Source: Mucilaginibacter paludis DSM 18603 (GTDB lineage: Bacteria; Bacteroidota; Bacteroidia; Sphingobacteriales; Sphingobacteriaceae). From it: a stretch of 64,000 bases of DNA. Positions 63,606-64,000 of the stretch are shown one piece after another (position 1 is the stretch's first letter; each line of letters begins with the position of its first letter). The notes under the pieces are model-generated. The model worked only from the letters and a program-made list of their open reading frames with translations, was not told the origin of the DNA and ran no database searches. Where the stretch lies: the NCBI RefSeq assembly GCF_000166195.2, contig NZ_CM001403.1, forward strand, positions 1,178,001 through 1,242,000, in the 5' to 3' direction. The position numbers were made by a program, and so were the translations under genes.

Positions 63606-64000
63606 ATGACGATGTATAAAAGATCACTATTTTTTGTTTTGGCCGTTTGCGCCATCTGGTCACTATCGGCCTGTAAAAAATTCCTAACTATAGGGCCATC
63701 TTCTACAAGTATTAACCCCACTACGGTTAAAGATTTTCAGGAGATGCTGAACAGCGATTCATTAAGCAAATGCCATTTCTTTATGTTGGATGTGATGAGC
63801 GACGATCTCCTGCTTTCAGACGCGCAGGTAGCGGCCTCCACCAATTACTATCTGCGAGGGTATTTATGGCAAAGTCTCATCTGGAACCCGGCTGATGCGG
63901 ATGTAATGTATAATTCTACTTATTCGAGGATATTGCAAATGAATATCATTTTAGACCGGATAAACTCGGCCCCCGCCGATAGTTACAATACCCCGCAAAA
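63606..64000 (+). CDS. SusD-family outer-membrane lipoprotein, locus D (partial)
   Basis: The 5' 131 codons of a SusD gene, cut by the window end. Starting 5 bases after the SusC stop, it encodes a lipoprotein signal (LFFVLAVCAIWSLSACKKFL). A SusD-like N-terminus follows (TVKDFQEMLNSDSL), then LRGYLWQSLIWNPADADVMY and NIILDRINSAP. The Met two codons later is an alternative start. Confidence 0.85.
   Translation, partial: MTMYKRSLFFVLAVCAIWSLSACKKFLTIGPSSTSINPTTVKDFQEMLNSDSLSKCHFFMLDVMSDDLLLSDAQVAASTNYYLRGYLWQSLIWNPADADVMYNSTYSRILQMNIILDRINSAPADSYNTPQ

Noticed and set aside
1..64000. tRNA, rRNA, CRISPR array or intact insertion sequence
   Set aside because: None was seen by eye; no cloverleaf, array or transposase-like frame stands out.

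Overview
The window looks like chromosome of a Bacteroidota bacterium of the Sphingobacteriaceae, close to Mucilaginibacter or Pedobacter. That placement is inference from family content: four SusC/SusD outer-membrane pairs, each with its own ECF sigma factor and FecR-type anti-sigma factor, a type IX secretion C-terminal domain, -7 boxes of the Bacteroidota type TAnnTTTG, few Shine-Dalgarno sequences and many glycan-active proteins. I saw no rRNA, tRNA, CRISPR array or intact insertion sequence.

Layout. 0-9 kb: an orphan MASE3 histidine kinase, a large T9SS-exported Ig-like protein, a possible immunity protein beside a toxin-like scrap, palindromic intergenic repeats, and a GH51 arabinofuranosidase. 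9.6-14.8 kb: a three-gene operon of a CxxCH lipoprotein, a GH31 enzyme resembling alpha-1,4-glucan lyases and transglucosylases, and a small unknown protein. 14.8-23.5 kb (minus strand): locus A, ECF sigma-FecR-SusC-SusD, followed by a metallophosphoesterase. 23.7-28.7 kb: an amidohydrolase/decarboxylase-family gene, a papain-like protein with three near-identical trefoil repeats, a cystatin-like small protein, a dienelactone hydrolase and a small membrane protein.

28.9-37.5 kb (minus strand): locus B, ECF-FecR-SusC-SusD-thioredoxin. 38-41.1 kb: a NEW3-domain protein with an ABC ATPase and permease. 41.6-51.9 kb (plus strand): locus C, with the same order as B plus an alpha/beta hydrolase. 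57.2-64 kb: locus D, ECF-FecR-SusC-SusD, cut by the window end. In each SusC locus the outer-membrane receptor carries an STN domain, so ligand binding is probably relayed through TonB and FecR to the cognate sigma factor. The 168-197 bp gap between fecR and susC holds a GC-rich hairpin in all four loci.

The most interesting region is 52.3-56.7 kb. An ECF sigma factor, a small ZAS-type anti-sigma factor and a secreted Lys/Met-rich peptide run leftward. A DUF1223 thioredoxin-like protein, a cytochrome b561-type membrane protein and a Tat-exported YedY-like molybdoenzyme run rightward. Three promoters here share exactly GTAAGG-N15-CGACTAA, in front of the sigma gene, the Met-rich peptide gene and the DUF1223 gene. 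The gene set parallels the SigF/MrpX/YedY1-YedZ1 hypochlorite-scavenging system described in Azospira suillum, in a different phylum and with a different anti-sigma factor. I infer an envelope methionine-oxidation defence regulon.
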